A DNA stretch of 64,000 bases from Xanthomonas sp. F10 (GCF_014206815.1 NZ_JACHNP010000001.1:896456-960455); one strand, 5' to 3'. Positions 1 through 10,225 are shown, counted from the stretch's first letter. A program made the numbers and translations. Notes: generated by a model from the letters alone, not told the origin.

Positions 1-91
1 CCTGCTGCTGGCGCGGCGCATCGTCCTGGAACTCGGTGATCAGATAGGCCTCGCCGTCGGGACCGAGGGCAGGCAATTGGCGAAAGGACAT
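1..91 (-). CDS. Hypothetical protein, N-terminal part only
   Basis: An open frame starts at an ATG whose complement is at 89-91 and runs off the left edge of the window. The visible N-terminus reads MSFRQLPALGPDGEAYLITE and continues with a Gln-rich stretch. An AGGAGG ribosome-binding site lies about 6 bases upstream of the ATG, which supports this start. Too little is visible to assign a family. The 118 bases between it and the ABC exporter hold no other gene that I can support. Confidence 0.6.
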   Translation of the reverse strand, partial: MSFRQLPALGPDGEAYLITEFQDDAPRQQQ

Positions 92-209
92 CGGGAGCCT
101 CCTGTCGAACGCTGCATCGAATGCGGGACGCCGGCACGGCAGCCGCGACATGCGCGGCCCGCGGCAGACGCGGATCGACCGTAGTCCCGCCGCCGTTAGC
201 GCGGCGTGC

Positions 210-1976
210 TCAGTCGATGAACTGCAGGCGAGCGAGTTCGGCGTACAGCCCCCCCTGCGCCAGCAGCTCGGCGTGGGTGCCCTGGGCGACGATGCGGCCG
301 TGGTCCATCACCACGATGCGGTCGGCCTTGAGCACGGTGGCCAGGCGGTGCGCGATCACCAGGGTGGTGCGCCCGGCCATCAGCCGCTCCAGCGCCTGCT
401 GCACGGCGTTTTCGCTCTGCGCGTCCAGGGCGCTGGTGGCCTCGTCCAGCAGCAGGATCGGAGCGTCCTTGAGCAGGGCGCGGGCGATGGCGATGCGCTG
501 CTGCTGGCCGCCGGACAGGCGCGCGCCGCGCTCGCCCAGTTCGCTGGCGTAGCCGTCGGGCAGCTGGCGCAGGAATGCGTCGGCTTCGGCGGCGCGCGCC
601 GCAGCCTCGACCTCGGCCTCGCTGGCCTCGAGCCGGCCGTAACGGATGTTGTCGGCGGCGCTGGCGGCGAACAGGGTCGGGTGCTGCGGCACCAGTCCGA
701 TCGCTGAGCGCAGCTGCGACGGGTCGAGCGTGCGCAGGTCCAGGCCATCCACCTGCACGCTGCCGGACTGCGGATCGTGGAAGCGCATCAGCAGCGCCAG
801 CACCGTGCTCTTGCCGGCGCCGGAGGGACCGACCAGGGCCACGCTCTCGCCGGGCCGCACATGCAGGTCGAAGCCGTCCAGCGCCGGGTGATCGGGGCGC
901 TGCGGGTAGCGGAAGCTGACGTGGTCGAAACGCACCTCGCCGCGCAACGGCTGCGGCAATGCACGCGGCTGCGCCGGCGCGACCACCTCGGGACGTTCCT
1001 GGAACAGCTCGGCGATACGGCCCATGCCGCCGGCCGCGCGCTGCAGATCGTTCCAGACCTCGGCCAGCGAAGCGACCGAGCCGCCGCCGAACATCGCGTA
1101 CAGCACGAACTGGCCGAGCGCGCCGGCGCTGAGTTCGCCGGCAGCGACCTCGTGCGCGCCGGACCACAGCACCAGCACGATGGCGCCGAAGATCAGCACG
1201 ATGGCCGCGGCGGTGATCAGCGCCTGCGCGCCGACCCGGCGCCGCGCCACCGCCACGGTCTGCGCCAGCGCCTCGCCGAAGCGGCCGCGTTCGTAGCCTT
1301 CGCGCGCATATGCCTGCACCGTGCGCACCGCGCCCAGGGTCTCGGCCGCCAGGGTGTTGGCGTCGGCGACGCGGTCCTGGCTGGCGCGCGAGATCTTCTG
1401 CAGGCGGCGCGCACCGAGCACGATCGGCAGCACCGCCAGCGGGATGCCGAGCAGGGTGTAGGCGGCCAGGTGCGGGCTGGTCACGCACAGCATCACCACG
1501 CTGCCGATCGCGGTGACCGTGCTGCGCAGGGCCACCGACATGGTGCTGCCGATGACCCCGCGCAGCAGTTCGCTGTCGGCGGACAGGCGCGAGACCAGTT
1601 CGCCGCTGCGGTTGCGGTCGTGGAAACCGGCATGCAGGCCGATCAGATGCGTATACAGACGTTCGCGCAGGTCGGCGACGACTTTCTCGCCAAGCAGGGA
1701 CACGAAGTAGAAGCGCGTGGCGGTGGCCACCGCCAGCACCACCGCGACCGCGAACAGCAGGGCGAAGGACTGGTTGATGCGGCTGCTGTCGCTGAAACCG
1801 TGGTCGATCATCTGCCGCACCGCCACCGGCAGGCTCAACGTGGCGCTGGAGGAGATCGCCAGCGCCACCAGCCAGGCGATCAGCAGGCCGCGACGGCGAC
1901 GCACGAACGGCCACAGGGTGCGCAGGCTGCCGAGTCTGCGCAGCGACTTGGCCTGGTCGGCCGGCGGGGTGTTCAT
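210..1976 (-). CDS. ABC transporter, fused permease and ATPase (MsbA/exporter type)
   Basis: This 588-residue half-transporter of the ABC subfamily B type would homodimerise in the inner membrane and export a lipid or drug-like substrate. Residues 1 to about 320 hold hydrophobic membrane helices. The C-terminal nucleotide-binding domain has Walker A (GPSGAGKST), the signature LSGGQQQRIAIARALL, and Walker B followed by the D-loop (ILLLDEATSALD). The length fits the family. Its ATG overlaps the stop of the upstream YigZ gene by 4 bp, so the two are probably co-translated. The substrate cannot be read from sequence. The genome's lipid-A flippase MsbA is an alternative identity, but the gene is not next to lpxK here. 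Confidence 0.9.
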   Translation of the reverse strand: MNTPPADQAKSLRRLGSLRTLWPFVRRRRGLLIAWLVALAISSSATLSLPVAVRQMIDHGFSDSSRINQSFALLFAVAVVLAVATATRFYFVSLLGEKVVADLRERLYTHLIGLHAGFHDRNRSGELVSRLSADSELLRGVIGSTMSVALRSTVTAIGSVVMLCVTSPHLAAYTLLGIPLAVLPIVLGARRLQKISRASQDRVADANTLAAETLGAVRTVQAYAREGYERGRFGEALAQTVAVARRRVGAQALITAAAIVLIFGAIVLVLWSGAHEVAAGELSAGALGQFVLYAMFGGGSVASLAEVWNDLQRAAGGMGRIAELFQERPEVVAPAQPRALPQPLRGEVRFDHVSFRYPQRPDHPALDGFDLHVRPGESVALVGPSGAGKSTVLALLMRFHDPQSGSVQVDGLDLRTLDPSQLRSAIGLVPQHPTLFAASAADNIRYGRLEASEAEVEAAARAAEADAFLRQLPDGYASELGERGARLSGGQQQRIAIARALLKDAPILLLDEATSALDAQSENAVQQALERLMAGRTTLVIAHRLATVLKADRIVVMDHGRIVAQGTHAELLAQGGLYAELARLQFID

Positions 1977-2566
1977 GCGGGGGCGGGTTCCGAACAGCGG
2001 ACCCGATTGCGAGTGGCGTCGCGCAGGCGGGTTTTCAAGGCGTCGACGCGATCGCGGGGCAGGCGCAGCTGCAGTTCGGCGCCGCCGGCATCGAAGCGTT
2101 CATCGAGTTTCTCCGCGGCACAGGCGCTCAGCGCGGCATGCACCGCGCCTAGATCGTCGAAGCCGCAGTGCAGGGTCAACAGGCTCAACGCGAGCAGCGG
2201 TTGCCGTGGCGCCAGGCGCAGGCATTCGGCCGCGGTCCCGCCGTAGGCGCGGACCAGGCCGCCGGCGCCGAGCTTGATGCCGCCGTACCAGCGCGTGACC
2301 ACCACCACCACGCGATCGAAGCCCTGGCCGTCGATCGCCGCCAGGATCGGGCGGCCGGCGGTGCCGGCGGGTTCGCCGTCGTCGCTGGAGCGGTACTCGT
2401 CGCCGTGGCGATACGCCCAGCAATTGTGGGTGGCGTCGGCCACCGCGACCTGCTGCACGAACGCCAGTGCCGCGCCGGCGTCGGCGATCGGCGCAGCGTG
2501 GGCCACGAAGCGGCTGTGCTTGATCTCCACGCTGTGGCTGACGGGGTGCGGGAGCGTATCGGGCAT
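1973..2566 (-). CDS. yigZ: YigZ / IMPACT family protein
   Basis: A 197-residue protein of the UPF0029/IMPACT family. The N-terminal IMPACT domain is recognised by ATHNCWAYR, DDGEPAGTAGRPIL and VVTRWYGGIKLGAGGL, which are the conserved core. The C-terminal part is the small alpha/beta domain of bacterial YigZ. Its molecular role is not well defined; the eukaryotic homologue affects translation control through GCN1/GCN2. I chose the ATG at 2566 because the conserved domain follows directly; a longer frame upstream overlaps the sigma-partner gene and has the composition of a shadow. Its stop overlaps the ABC transporter start as ATGA, and the gap to the gene upstream is 62 bp, so all may form one transcript. 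Confidence 0.9.
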   Translation of the reverse strand: MPDTLPHPVSHSVEIKHSRFVAHAAPIADAGAALAFVQQVAVADATHNCWAYRHGDEYRSSDDGEPAGTAGRPILAAIDGQGFDRVVVVVTRWYGGIKLGAGGLVRAYGGTAAECLRLAPRQPLLALSLLTLHCGFDDLGAVHAALSACAAEKLDERFDAGGAELQLRLPRDRVDALKTRLRDATRNRVRCSEPAPA

Positions 2567-2628
2567 CGGCGGCAATTGTAGACGAGGCACGCCCCCGGCC
2601 TGCCGCGCAGGCGCCGGCATCGCGCGGC

Positions 2629-3771
2629 TCAGTCGTGCAGCAGCGTGCGCAGGTCTGCGGGCACCGCGCGGTGCGGGTGGGTGCGCTGGAAGCGCAGCAG
2701 GCTGGCGCGGGCGGCGCCCAGGTCGCCGCTGTCGCGGCGCTCGCGGATCCGCTGCAGCCAGCGCTGCGGGGGCAGTTGCGCGTCGGCATCCGCTGCGGCC
2801 TCCACGGCGGCTTCCACGGCGCCGGCAGCGGGCGGGGACTGCGGCGATGCGGTAGCCGGATCGGCGGTCGACGTCGAAGGACGCAGCGAGAGCGCCTTCG
2901 ACGACTCGCCCGCGGCGGCCTGCGCGCGTGTGGGGGCCGCCAACGTGGCCTGGCGGGCGGTGTCGGTGGGGGCGCTGCGCGGCAAGGCGTCCTGCGTCGT
3001 CGCCGCGCGCGCCGGCGCGCGCAAGGCCATCGCGGCCGGTGCGGCCTGCTGCTCGGCGGCGGGCGCGTTGCTGTCGGCCACGATGGGCGGCGGTGGCGGG
3101 GCTGGCGGCGCGGCGGGCGCCATCAGCGTCGGTGGCATGGGAGGGGCCAGGCGCTTTGCGGGCGCCGGTCTGCGCGCCTGTGCCTCCGGCGTGCGCTCCG
3201 CCAGCGGCGCGGCAGGCGCCTGCGCTGCCATGCGCGCCGAAGCCGCAGGCGCGGGCGCTGCGGTCTCGGAGGTTGTTGGCGCGGCGGCCGCCTGGGCCGG
3301 CTCCGCGGAGGAGGGGGCCGGCGATGCGGCGGGCGCAGGCGCGGCGTCGGGAGCGGGAGCGACTGCCGGGGCAGGCGCCACCGCCGGTGCGGGTGCCGGT
3401 GCCGAGGGCACCGGTGGGCGTGCGCGCCAGGCGATGCCGGCCACCAGCACCAGCGAGGCGGCCAGGCCGAGCCAGGTCGGCCAGCGCGATCGCGACGCGG
3501 CTGGAGCGGGGCGCGCTGCGGGGGCGTGGGCCGTCGCCTTTCCGGCAGGCGCGGGTGGCGGCACCGGCAGCGACGTGGCGGCTTGCGCCCGCGCCCGCTC
3601 CGCGGCGCTGCTGGGGTAGTCCGCGATCTCGGTGGCACCCGGCGCGACCGCCGCGCGCGCGGCGGCCAGGATCGCCGCATCCAGCGCCGGCGGCGGCAGC
3701 GCCTGCCGGCCCTGGCGCAGGCGTTCGGCGAGCGCGCGCTCTTCCGGGGTCAGCGGTTCGTCGGCGCTCAT
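2629..3771 (-). CDS. Single-pass membrane protein, probable anti-sigma factor with Pro/Ala-rich domain
   Basis: A 380-residue protein encoded directly after an ECF sigma factor, with a 4-bp ATGA overlap. Residues 1 to about 95 are predicted cytoplasmic, 98-115 form a single membrane segment (starting WPTWLGLAAS), and about 200 Pro/Ala-rich residues follow outside the membrane. The C-terminus (about the last 45 residues) is charged and helical, with WLQRIRERRDSGDLGAARAS. There is no HxxxCxxC zinc anti-sigma motif in the N-terminal part. Position and topology suggest an anti-sigma or signal-sensing partner; this is inference. The low-complexity stretch explains the many long shadow frames here. 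Confidence 0.75.
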   Translation of the reverse strand: MSADEPLTPEERALAERLRQGRQALPPPALDAAILAAARAAVAPGATEIADYPSSAAERARAQAATSLPVPPPAPAGKATAHAPAARPAPAASRSRWPTWLGLAASLVLVAGIAWRARPPVPSAPAPAPAVAPAPAVAPAPDAAPAPAASPAPSSAEPAQAAAAPTTSETAAPAPAASARMAAQAPAAPLAERTPEAQARRPAPAKRLAPPMPPTLMAPAAPPAPPPPPIVADSNAPAAEQQAAPAAMALRAPARAATTQDALPRSAPTDTARQATLAAPTRAQAAAGESSKALSLRPSTSTADPATASPQSPPAAGAVEAAVEAAADADAQLPPQRWLQRIRERRDSGDLGAARASLLRFQRTHPHRAVPADLRTLLHD

Positions 3772-4412
3772 CCGCCCAGCCTCGCGCGCAGTTTGTCCAT
3801 CGCATAGCGCAGCCGCGACTTGACCGTTTCGCGGCCGACGCCGGTAATCTGCCCGATCTCGTCCAGGCTCAATTCCTGCTCCAGGCGCAGCAGCAGCACG
3901 TCGCGTTGCTCCTCGGGAAGCGCATCCAGGGCCAGCTGCAGCTGGCGCCGTTGTTCGAAGGCGGACAACTGCCGCTCCGGGGTGTCGGGGTCCTGCACGC
4001 GGGCGGTGCGCAGGTCGGCGTCGGCCGGCGCCGGCGGACGATGCTTGGCCGCGCGCCAGTGGTCGCCGAGCCGATTGTGGGCGATGCGCAGCAGCCAGGT
4101 GGTGAATGCGGCCTGCGGCTGCCAGTCCAGGCGCGCGGCGATGACACGCTGCCACACGTCCTGGAACAGTTCTTCGGCCAGTGCCCGATCGCGCAGCTGT
4201 CGCAGCAGGTACTGGTACAGGCGTCCGCGGTGGCGCAGGTACAAGGTCTCGAACGCGCGCGCGTCGCCGGCCGCGTAGGCCAGCATCAGGGCTTCGTCGC
4301 TCGCTTCGACCGGGGCGTCCACGGCGGCAAGCCTAAGCGTTCGCCGGGCCGGCGCATAGTCGGGAGGCGGGGGCCCGGAGGAGGGCGGCGAGGGCGGAAG
4401 TTCGGACAACAT
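3768..4412 (-). CDS. ECF-type RNA polymerase sigma factor
   Basis: A 214-residue sigma-70 family factor with only regions 2 and 4. Region 2 includes LYLRHRGRLYQYLLRQLRD and AEELFQDVWQRV, the core-binding and -10-recognition helices. Region 4 includes LPEEQRDVLLLRLEQELSL and the helix-turn-helix IGQITGVGRETVKSRLRYAM. It would direct RNA polymerase to a small regulon, probably including its own operon. The ATG at 4412 gives a Pro-rich leader before region 2; an in-frame ATG at 4430 is possible, and neither has a strong ribosome-binding site. The stop overlaps the next gene by 4 bp, typical of sigma/anti-sigma pairs. Confidence 0.88.
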   Translation of the reverse strand: MLSELPPSPPSSGPPPPDYAPARRTLRLAAVDAPVEASDEALMLAYAAGDARAFETLYLRHRGRLYQYLLRQLRDRALAEELFQDVWQRVIAARLDWQPQAAFTTWLLRIAHNRLGDHWRAAKHRPPAPADADLRTARVQDPDTPERQLSAFEQRRQLQLALDALPEEQRDVLLLRLEQELSLDEIGQITGVGRETVKSRLRYAMDKLRARLGG

Positions 4413-4539
4413 GGGGAGACAAACGCCCATCTCGCCACTTCGGGGTCGAGCCGGCGTCGATCGGCGCATGCAACGGGTATGCTGATGGTGAAGGGCGAGC
4501 GTGGAGCAGTTCCGGGGGGCCCTGCAGGAGTTGTCGTCG

Positions 4540-7425
4540 ATGCTGTTCAATTCGTCCACCACCGTCCGCGAAGACCCAGCCGGCGGCCATGCCCCCGCGC
4601 GCACGGCGCAGGCCTTGTGCGGCCTGCTGCCGCCCGGCAGCGCCGTGGCGCTCGGCTGCGGCGACGGCGTGGTCGGGCGCCTGCAGGGCGCCAGCGCACA
4701 GGCGCCGGCCTGGCTGCAGGCGCTGGTCGCCGAGGCGCTGGCCGGCACCGCGCCGCTGCCGTCGACGGTGCCGGCGCTGCTGCACGTGCACCGCACCGCC
4801 GAAGGCGCCTGCGTGGCGATCGGCGCGGAAGTGGCGCAGCCCCTGGACGCCGCGCAACGCGCGGCCTGGTGCGACGCCGCGGTCGCGTTCGGCCTCAACC
4901 TGCTCGACACCGAGCGCATGCGCGCACGCATCGAGGGCCTGGAAAAATCCAAGCAGCTGCAGCAGGCGCTGTACGAGATCGCCGACCTGGCCGGCGCCGA
5001 TCTGGAAATGAGCCAGATGCTGCAGCGCGTGCACGCCGTGCTGGAATCGCTGATGTACGCGGAGAACTGCTACATCGTCGAGTACGACGAAGACCAGCAG
5101 AGCATGCGCTTCCTGTACTTCTCCGACCGCCACGACGACTTCGTCGCCGATCCGGAGCGGACCTACTTCCTGCACGACATGCCGCACAGCCTGACCTTCG
5201 CCCTGCTGCGCCACGGCCGTGCGGTGCGCGGGCCGTCGGAGCAGGTGCGCGAGCGCCTGAAGGTGGGCGACAACATCGGCCACGGCCCGGAGAGCCGCGA
5301 CTGGCTGGGCGTGCCGATGCTGCGCGAGGGCCGCGTGTGCGGCGCCATCGTGGTGCAGAACTACGACTATGCGCTGCGCTACACCGATGCCGACCGCGCG
5401 CTGCTGGCCTACGTGGCGCAGCACGTGCAGACCGCGATGGACCGACGTCATGCGCAGGTGCAGCTGGAGCGGCGGGTGGACCTGCGCACCCAGGAGCTGC
5501 AGCGCGCCAACTGCGACCTGCAGGACGAGATCCAGGAGCGCAAGCGCGCCGAGATGCTGCAACTGGCGCTGTTCCGCATCGCCGAGCTGGCGATCCGCTC
5601 GGAGAGCCTGCAACAGTTCTACACCGAGGTACATGCCATCGTCGGCGGGCTGATCGACGCACGCAATCTGTACATCGCCCTGCTGTCCGACGACGACACG
5701 ATGCTGGAGTTCGTGTATTCGGTGGACGAGTTCACCCCGTACCGGCCGCAACGGCGCCGCGGCCGCGGGCTGACCGAGTACGTGATGCGGGTACGGCGTC
5801 CGCAGCTGCTCGAACTGTCCGACATCGACGCCTTGCTGGCGCAGGGCGAGGTGCAGGAGTACGGCCAGCGCCCCTACAGCTGGCTGGGCGCGCCGCTGTT
5901 CGACGAGGGCGAGGTGATCGGCGCGATCGTGGTGCAGAGCTACGTCGCCAAGGTGCGTTTCACCGAGCACGACCAGCGCCTGCTCACCTTCGTCGCGCAC
6001 AACATCGGCAGCGGCCTGGCGCGGCAGCGTGCGCAGGAACGGCTGCGGTTGGCGCACGCGGAGCTGGAGCAGCGCGTGGACGAGCGCACCCGCGAGCTGG
6101 CCGAGGTCAACGAGCAACTGCTGGCGCAGATCGCCGAACGCTGGCGCGCCGAGCAGCGGCTGACCCATCAGGCGCTGCACGATGCGCTGACCGGGTTGCC
6201 GAACCGCTCGCATCTGCTGGACCGGCTCAGCGAGGCGATCGCCCGTGCCCGCGGCGGCGGCAAGACCTTCGCCGTGCTGTTCCTGGATCTGGACCGGTTC
6301 AAGCTGGTCAACGACAGCATCGGCCACGCCGCAGGCGACGAGATGCTGGTGCAGGTGGCCAAGCGCATCGTCTCCACGATCCGCGGCCAGGACGTGGTGG
6401 CGCGCCTGGGCGGCGACGAGTTCGCGGTGCTGACGCCATCCGAGCACGGCCTGGACGGCGCGCGCGAACTGGCGCGGCGCCTGCTGCACGTGCTCGGCCA
6501 GCCGATGTGGGTGGCCGGCCGCGAACTGTTCCCGTCCGGCAGCCTGGGCATCGCCGCCTGGCATCCGCGCTACCACAACGGTGAGGAGATGCTGCGCGAC
6601 GCGGATGCGGCCATGTACCGGGCCAAGGCGCAGACCCAGGACCGCTGCGTGGTGTTCGACGAGGCCATGCGCGAGGCGGCGCTGCGCAGCCTCGATCTGG
6701 AGGCGGACCTGCGCCGCGCGATCAACAACCGCGACTTCGAGCCGTTCTACCAGCCGATCGTGCGCCTGCACGACGGCGAGGTGATCGGCCACGAGGCGCT
6801 GTTGCGCTGGCGCCACGAGAGCCGCGGGCTGCTGGTGCCTAGCCAGTTCATCGACCTGGGCGAAGAGAGCGGCCTGATCGAGCAGGTGGACTGGCTGCTG
6901 TACGCGCAGGTGATCCGGCGCCTGGCGCAGAGCGAGGGTGGCTACGTCTCGGTCAACGTCTCGCCGCGGCACTTCCGCTCGCCGGATTTCACCGAGCGGC
7001 TGTTCGGTCTGATCGACACCGCGGGCGCCGATCCGCGCCGCCTGCGCGTGGAGATCACCGAAGTGGCGCTGCTCGACGACGCGCCGCGCACCCTGGCCAT
7101 CCTGCAGGCGCTGCGCGAGCGCGGCGTGCTGGCGCAACTGGACGACTTCGGTACCGGGTTCTCGGCGCTGTCCTACCTGCACCGCTTCCCGATCTCGGTG
7201 CTGAAGATCGACCAGAGCTTCGTCGCCGGCCTGCAGGACGAGGGCGGCACCGGCAGCCACGCGCTGGTGCGCGGCATCCTCGCCCTGGCCAGCACGTTGG
7301 GCATCGAGACGGTGGGCGAAGGCATCGAGACCGAGCAGCAACTGGCAACCCTGCGCGAGCTGGGCTGTGACTACGGGCAGGGCTATCTGCTGGGGCGCCC
7401 GGCCGCCGCGCCGCAACAGCTTTAG
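4540..7425 (+). CDS. GAF-GAF-GGDEF-EAL cyclic-di-GMP signalling protein
   Basis: A cytoplasmic protein of 961 residues that can both make and break cyclic-di-GMP, if both domains are active. Two GAF-like sensor domains (about 150-300 and 340-485) are each followed by a coiled coil. The GGDEF motif is near residue 624, preceded by an inhibitory-site RxxD (RGQD) exactly five residues before it. The EAL domain starts near 700 with EALLRW near 751 and keeps VEITE, DDFGTGFS, KIDQSFV and EGIE. All signature residues for both activities are present. I chose the ATG at 4540, which has AGGAG nine bases upstream; a GTG at 4501 would add 13 residues. It is divergent from the ECF sigma gene. Confidence 0.92.
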   Translation: MLFNSSTTVREDPAGGHAPARTAQALCGLLPPGSAVALGCGDGVVGRLQGASAQAPAWLQALVAEALAGTAPLPSTVPALLHVHRTAEGACVAIGAEVAQPLDAAQRAAWCDAAVAFGLNLLDTERMRARIEGLEKSKQLQQALYEIADLAGADLEMSQMLQRVHAVLESLMYAENCYIVEYDEDQQSMRFLYFSDRHDDFVADPERTYFLHDMPHSLTFALLRHGRAVRGPSEQVRERLKVGDNIGHGPESRDWLGVPMLREGRVCGAIVVQNYDYALRYTDADRALLAYVAQHVQTAMDRRHAQVQLERRVDLRTQELQRANCDLQDEIQERKRAEMLQLALFRIAELAIRSESLQQFYTEVHAIVGGLIDARNLYIALLSDDDTMLEFVYSVDEFTPYRPQRRRGRGLTEYVMRVRRPQLLELSDIDALLAQGEVQEYGQRPYSWLGAPLFDEGEVIGAIVVQSYVAKVRFTEHDQRLLTFVAHNIGSGLARQRAQERLRLAHAELEQRVDERTRELAEVNEQLLAQIAERWRAEQRLTHQALHDALTGLPNRSHLLDRLSEAIARARGGGKTFAVLFLDLDRFKLVNDSIGHAAGDEMLVQVAKRIVSTIRGQDVVARLGGDEFAVLTPSEHGLDGARELARRLLHVLGQPMWVAGRELFPSGSLGIAAWHPRYHNGEEMLRDADAAMYRAKAQTQDRCVVFDEAMREAALRSLDLEADLRRAINNRDFEPFYQPIVRLHDGEVIGHEALLRWRHESRGLLVPSQFIDLGEESGLIEQVDWLLYAQVIRRLAQSEGGYVSVNVSPRHFRSPDFTERLFGLIDTAGADPRRLRVEITEVALLDDAPRTLAILQALRERGVLAQLDDFGTGFSALSYLHRFPISVLKIDQSFVAGLQDEGGTGSHALVRGILALASTLGIETVGEGIETEQQLATLRELGCDYGQGYLLGRPAAAPQQL

Positions 7426-7603
7426 GCGATCGAATGCAGAGCGCGTCGCCATGCGCGTGGCGCTTGCTGCCGAGGCGATGTGTTTCGTCTCGGCGCGACA
7501 CGTTGCGGCGATTCCGGTCGGTCCGTACCTCAGTCATTCCCACAGGCTGGAGCGACTGGAGGGCACCTGCTCTGGCCACACGCAATCCAGATGCGCTTGT
7601 CCC

Positions 7604-7670
7604 GTAGGAGCGGCTTCAGCCGCGACAGGGCGTTACCGGGAACGCCCGTCGCGGCTGAAGCCGCTCCTAC
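7604..7670. repeat. REP doublet, GTAG family, inverted pair
   Basis: Two arms of about 23 bases, GTAGGAGCGGCTTCAGCCGC and its reverse complement, face each other around a short loop. Each arm is itself a hairpin with a GTAG foot. The same arm recurs at 23773, 23885-23949, 59922-59987, 60679-60743 and 62934. This matches the REP/REPIN class mobilised by RAYT proteins; no RAYT gene is in the window. Confidence 0.9.
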
Positions 7671-7745
7671 GAGACGCTTCCTGTCGTTGTGTGCGGTGAC
7701 CGAAGCGGTCGCCACGCGCCATGAACTCGCGGTCCGTCAGGCGCC

Positions 7746-7790
7746 TCATCGCAACGCGTTGCTTTGCTTTTCGTCGATCCGCGCCGCAGG
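7746..7790 (-). pseudogene. Decayed copy of the LOG gene 3' end
   Basis: Read on the minus strand, the stretch translates as RIDEKQSNALR followed by a stop. The real C-terminus of the adjacent LOG-family gene is WIDEKRRNALR followed by a stop. At DNA level about three quarters of the bases across some 35 positions match. It looks like the remnant of a small tandem duplication, but it is short, so the call is tentative. Confidence 0.4.
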
Positions 7791-7857
7791 AGCAGTGGGG
7801 CGCCGAAGTCTGTAACGCGTTGCCATGCGTCAAACCCTTGCCGCCGATCAGCTGCGC

Positions 7858-8451
7858 TTAGCGCAATGCATTGCGCCGCTTTTCATCGATCCACTTCGAC
7901 GCCTGCGCCGGCGTGTAGTCCCGCATCCAGCCCAGCATCGTCTCGATGTCGCTGCCGTACCACAGGTCGGCGCGCTGGTCCGGGTGCAGGAAGCGCTCCT
8001 CGACCATGCGATCGATCATGCCGATCAGCGGCGCGTAGAAGCCTTCCACGTCGAGGAAGGCGCAGGGCTTGTTGCCGATGCCAAGCTGGCGCCAGGTCAG
8101 CATCTCGAAGATCTCCTCCATGGTGCCGAAGCCGCCGGGCAGGGCGACGAAGGCGTCGGAGAGGTCGAACATGCGCGACTTGCGCTCATGCATCGAGCCG
8201 ACGATCTCCAGTTCGGTGAGGCCGCGGTGCGCCACTTCCCAGTCGGCCAGTTGCTTGGGAATCACCCCGGTGACCTCGCCGCCGGCGGCAAGCACCGCAT
8301 TGGCCACGGTGCCCATCAGGCCGACATTGCCGCCGCCATAGACCAGGCGCAGCCCCTGCTCGGCGATGCGCGTGCCCAGCGCGGTGGCGCGTTCGACGTA
8401 GGCGGGCTTGTTGCCGGCATTGGAGCCGCAGTAGACGCAGATGCTTTTCAT
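7858..8451 (-). CDS. LOG family (TIGR00730) nucleoside 5'-monophosphate phosphoribohydrolase
   Basis: A 197-residue Rossmann-fold protein. It carries the LOG hallmark PGGFGTMEE at 105-113 and the preceding MHERK at 87-91, both part of the nucleotide/ribose-phosphate site. The N-terminal ICVYCGS and VYGGGNVGLMG loops are also conserved. Characterised members cleave the ribose-phosphate from cytokinin ribotides or other purine monophosphates; a role in plant-associated cytokinin release is possible but not shown by sequence. It is transcribed toward the convergent GGDEF/EAL gene. A copy of the GGGATTC-type repeat starts immediately upstream of its ATG, leaving little room for a normal leader. 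Confidence 0.9.
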   Translation of the reverse strand: MKSICVYCGSNAGNKPAYVERATALGTRIAEQGLRLVYGGGNVGLMGTVANAVLAAGGEVTGVIPKQLADWEVAHRGLTELEIVGSMHERKSRMFDLSDAFVALPGGFGTMEEIFEMLTWRQLGIGNKPCAFLDVEGFYAPLIGMIDRMVEERFLHPDQRADLWYGSDIETMLGWMRDYTPAQASKWIDEKRRNALR

Positions 8452-8669
8452 GGGATTCGGGAGTCGGGATTGGGGATTCGTAAAAGCAGTGGGTTTATCG
8501 GTCCGCCGATGATGCCGGAGCGGCGATGTGTCATCGCTTGATCGGCTTCATGCGTGGGGCGATCCGCAAAGCACAACGCCGGGCATGTGCCCGGCGCTGC
8601 GCGATTGAAGGATGGGGTAGGAAGAGGGCTGCTGTTGCGAATCCCCACTCCCGAATCCCCAATCCCAGC
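8452..8669. repeat. GGGATTC-type inverted repeat pair between LOG gene and lpd
   Basis: The left arm (8452-8487) is a tandem array of GGGATTCG/GGGAGTCG units ending in TTCGTAAAAGCAG. The right arm (8631-8669) is its inverted counterpart beginning GCTGTTGCGAATCCCC. Together they fill most of the gap between the LOG start and the lpd stop. The arms recur elsewhere in the window at 10127, 20753, 44555, 55573, 55757 and 56602. Confidence 0.85.
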
Positions 8670-8670
8670 C

Positions 8671-10122
<1,452 letters not shown>

Positions 10123-10126
10123 TCAC

Positions 10127-10222
10127 GGGATTCGGGATTGGAGATTCGGGATTCGCAAAAGCAGGAGGGGCTCAGGACGGGGACGCTGTGACCAATCCCC
10201 AATCCCGAATCCCCAATCCCGG
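10127..10222. repeat. GGGATTC-type inverted repeat pair between lpd and sucB
   Basis: The left arm (10127-10163) has tandem GGGATTC units and ends with TTCGCAAAAGCAGG. The right arm (10191-10222) is the inverse, AATCCCCAATCCCGAATCCC. The 96-bp element sits inside the suc operon, so transcription of lpd probably passes through a large hairpin. Confidence 0.85.
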
Positions 10223-10225
10223 CTC

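Larger units (their letters stand above)
7426..7857. other. Convergent intergenic region with REP doublet and decayed gene fragment
   Basis: This 432-bp gap between two convergent genes holds a 67-bp REP inverted pair and a short sequence resembling the 3' end of the LOG gene, both listed separately. The open frames that cross it have no recognisable product. I see no tRNA or small-gene signal. Confidence 0.7.

Noticed and set aside
2928-6584. A 1218-residue plus-strand frame crossing sigma and GGDEF genes
   Set aside because: It spans two genes in the wrong frame and has low-complexity Arg/Ala/Pro composition.
4333-7452. A 1039-residue minus-strand frame opposite the GGDEF/EAL gene
   Set aside because: It is a shadow of the GGDEF/EAL gene, which has clear motifs and a ribosome-binding site.
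7480-7815. Short open frames in the gap between the GGDEF/EAL and LOG genes
   Set aside because: They read through the REP doublet and have no ribosome-binding site or family motif.
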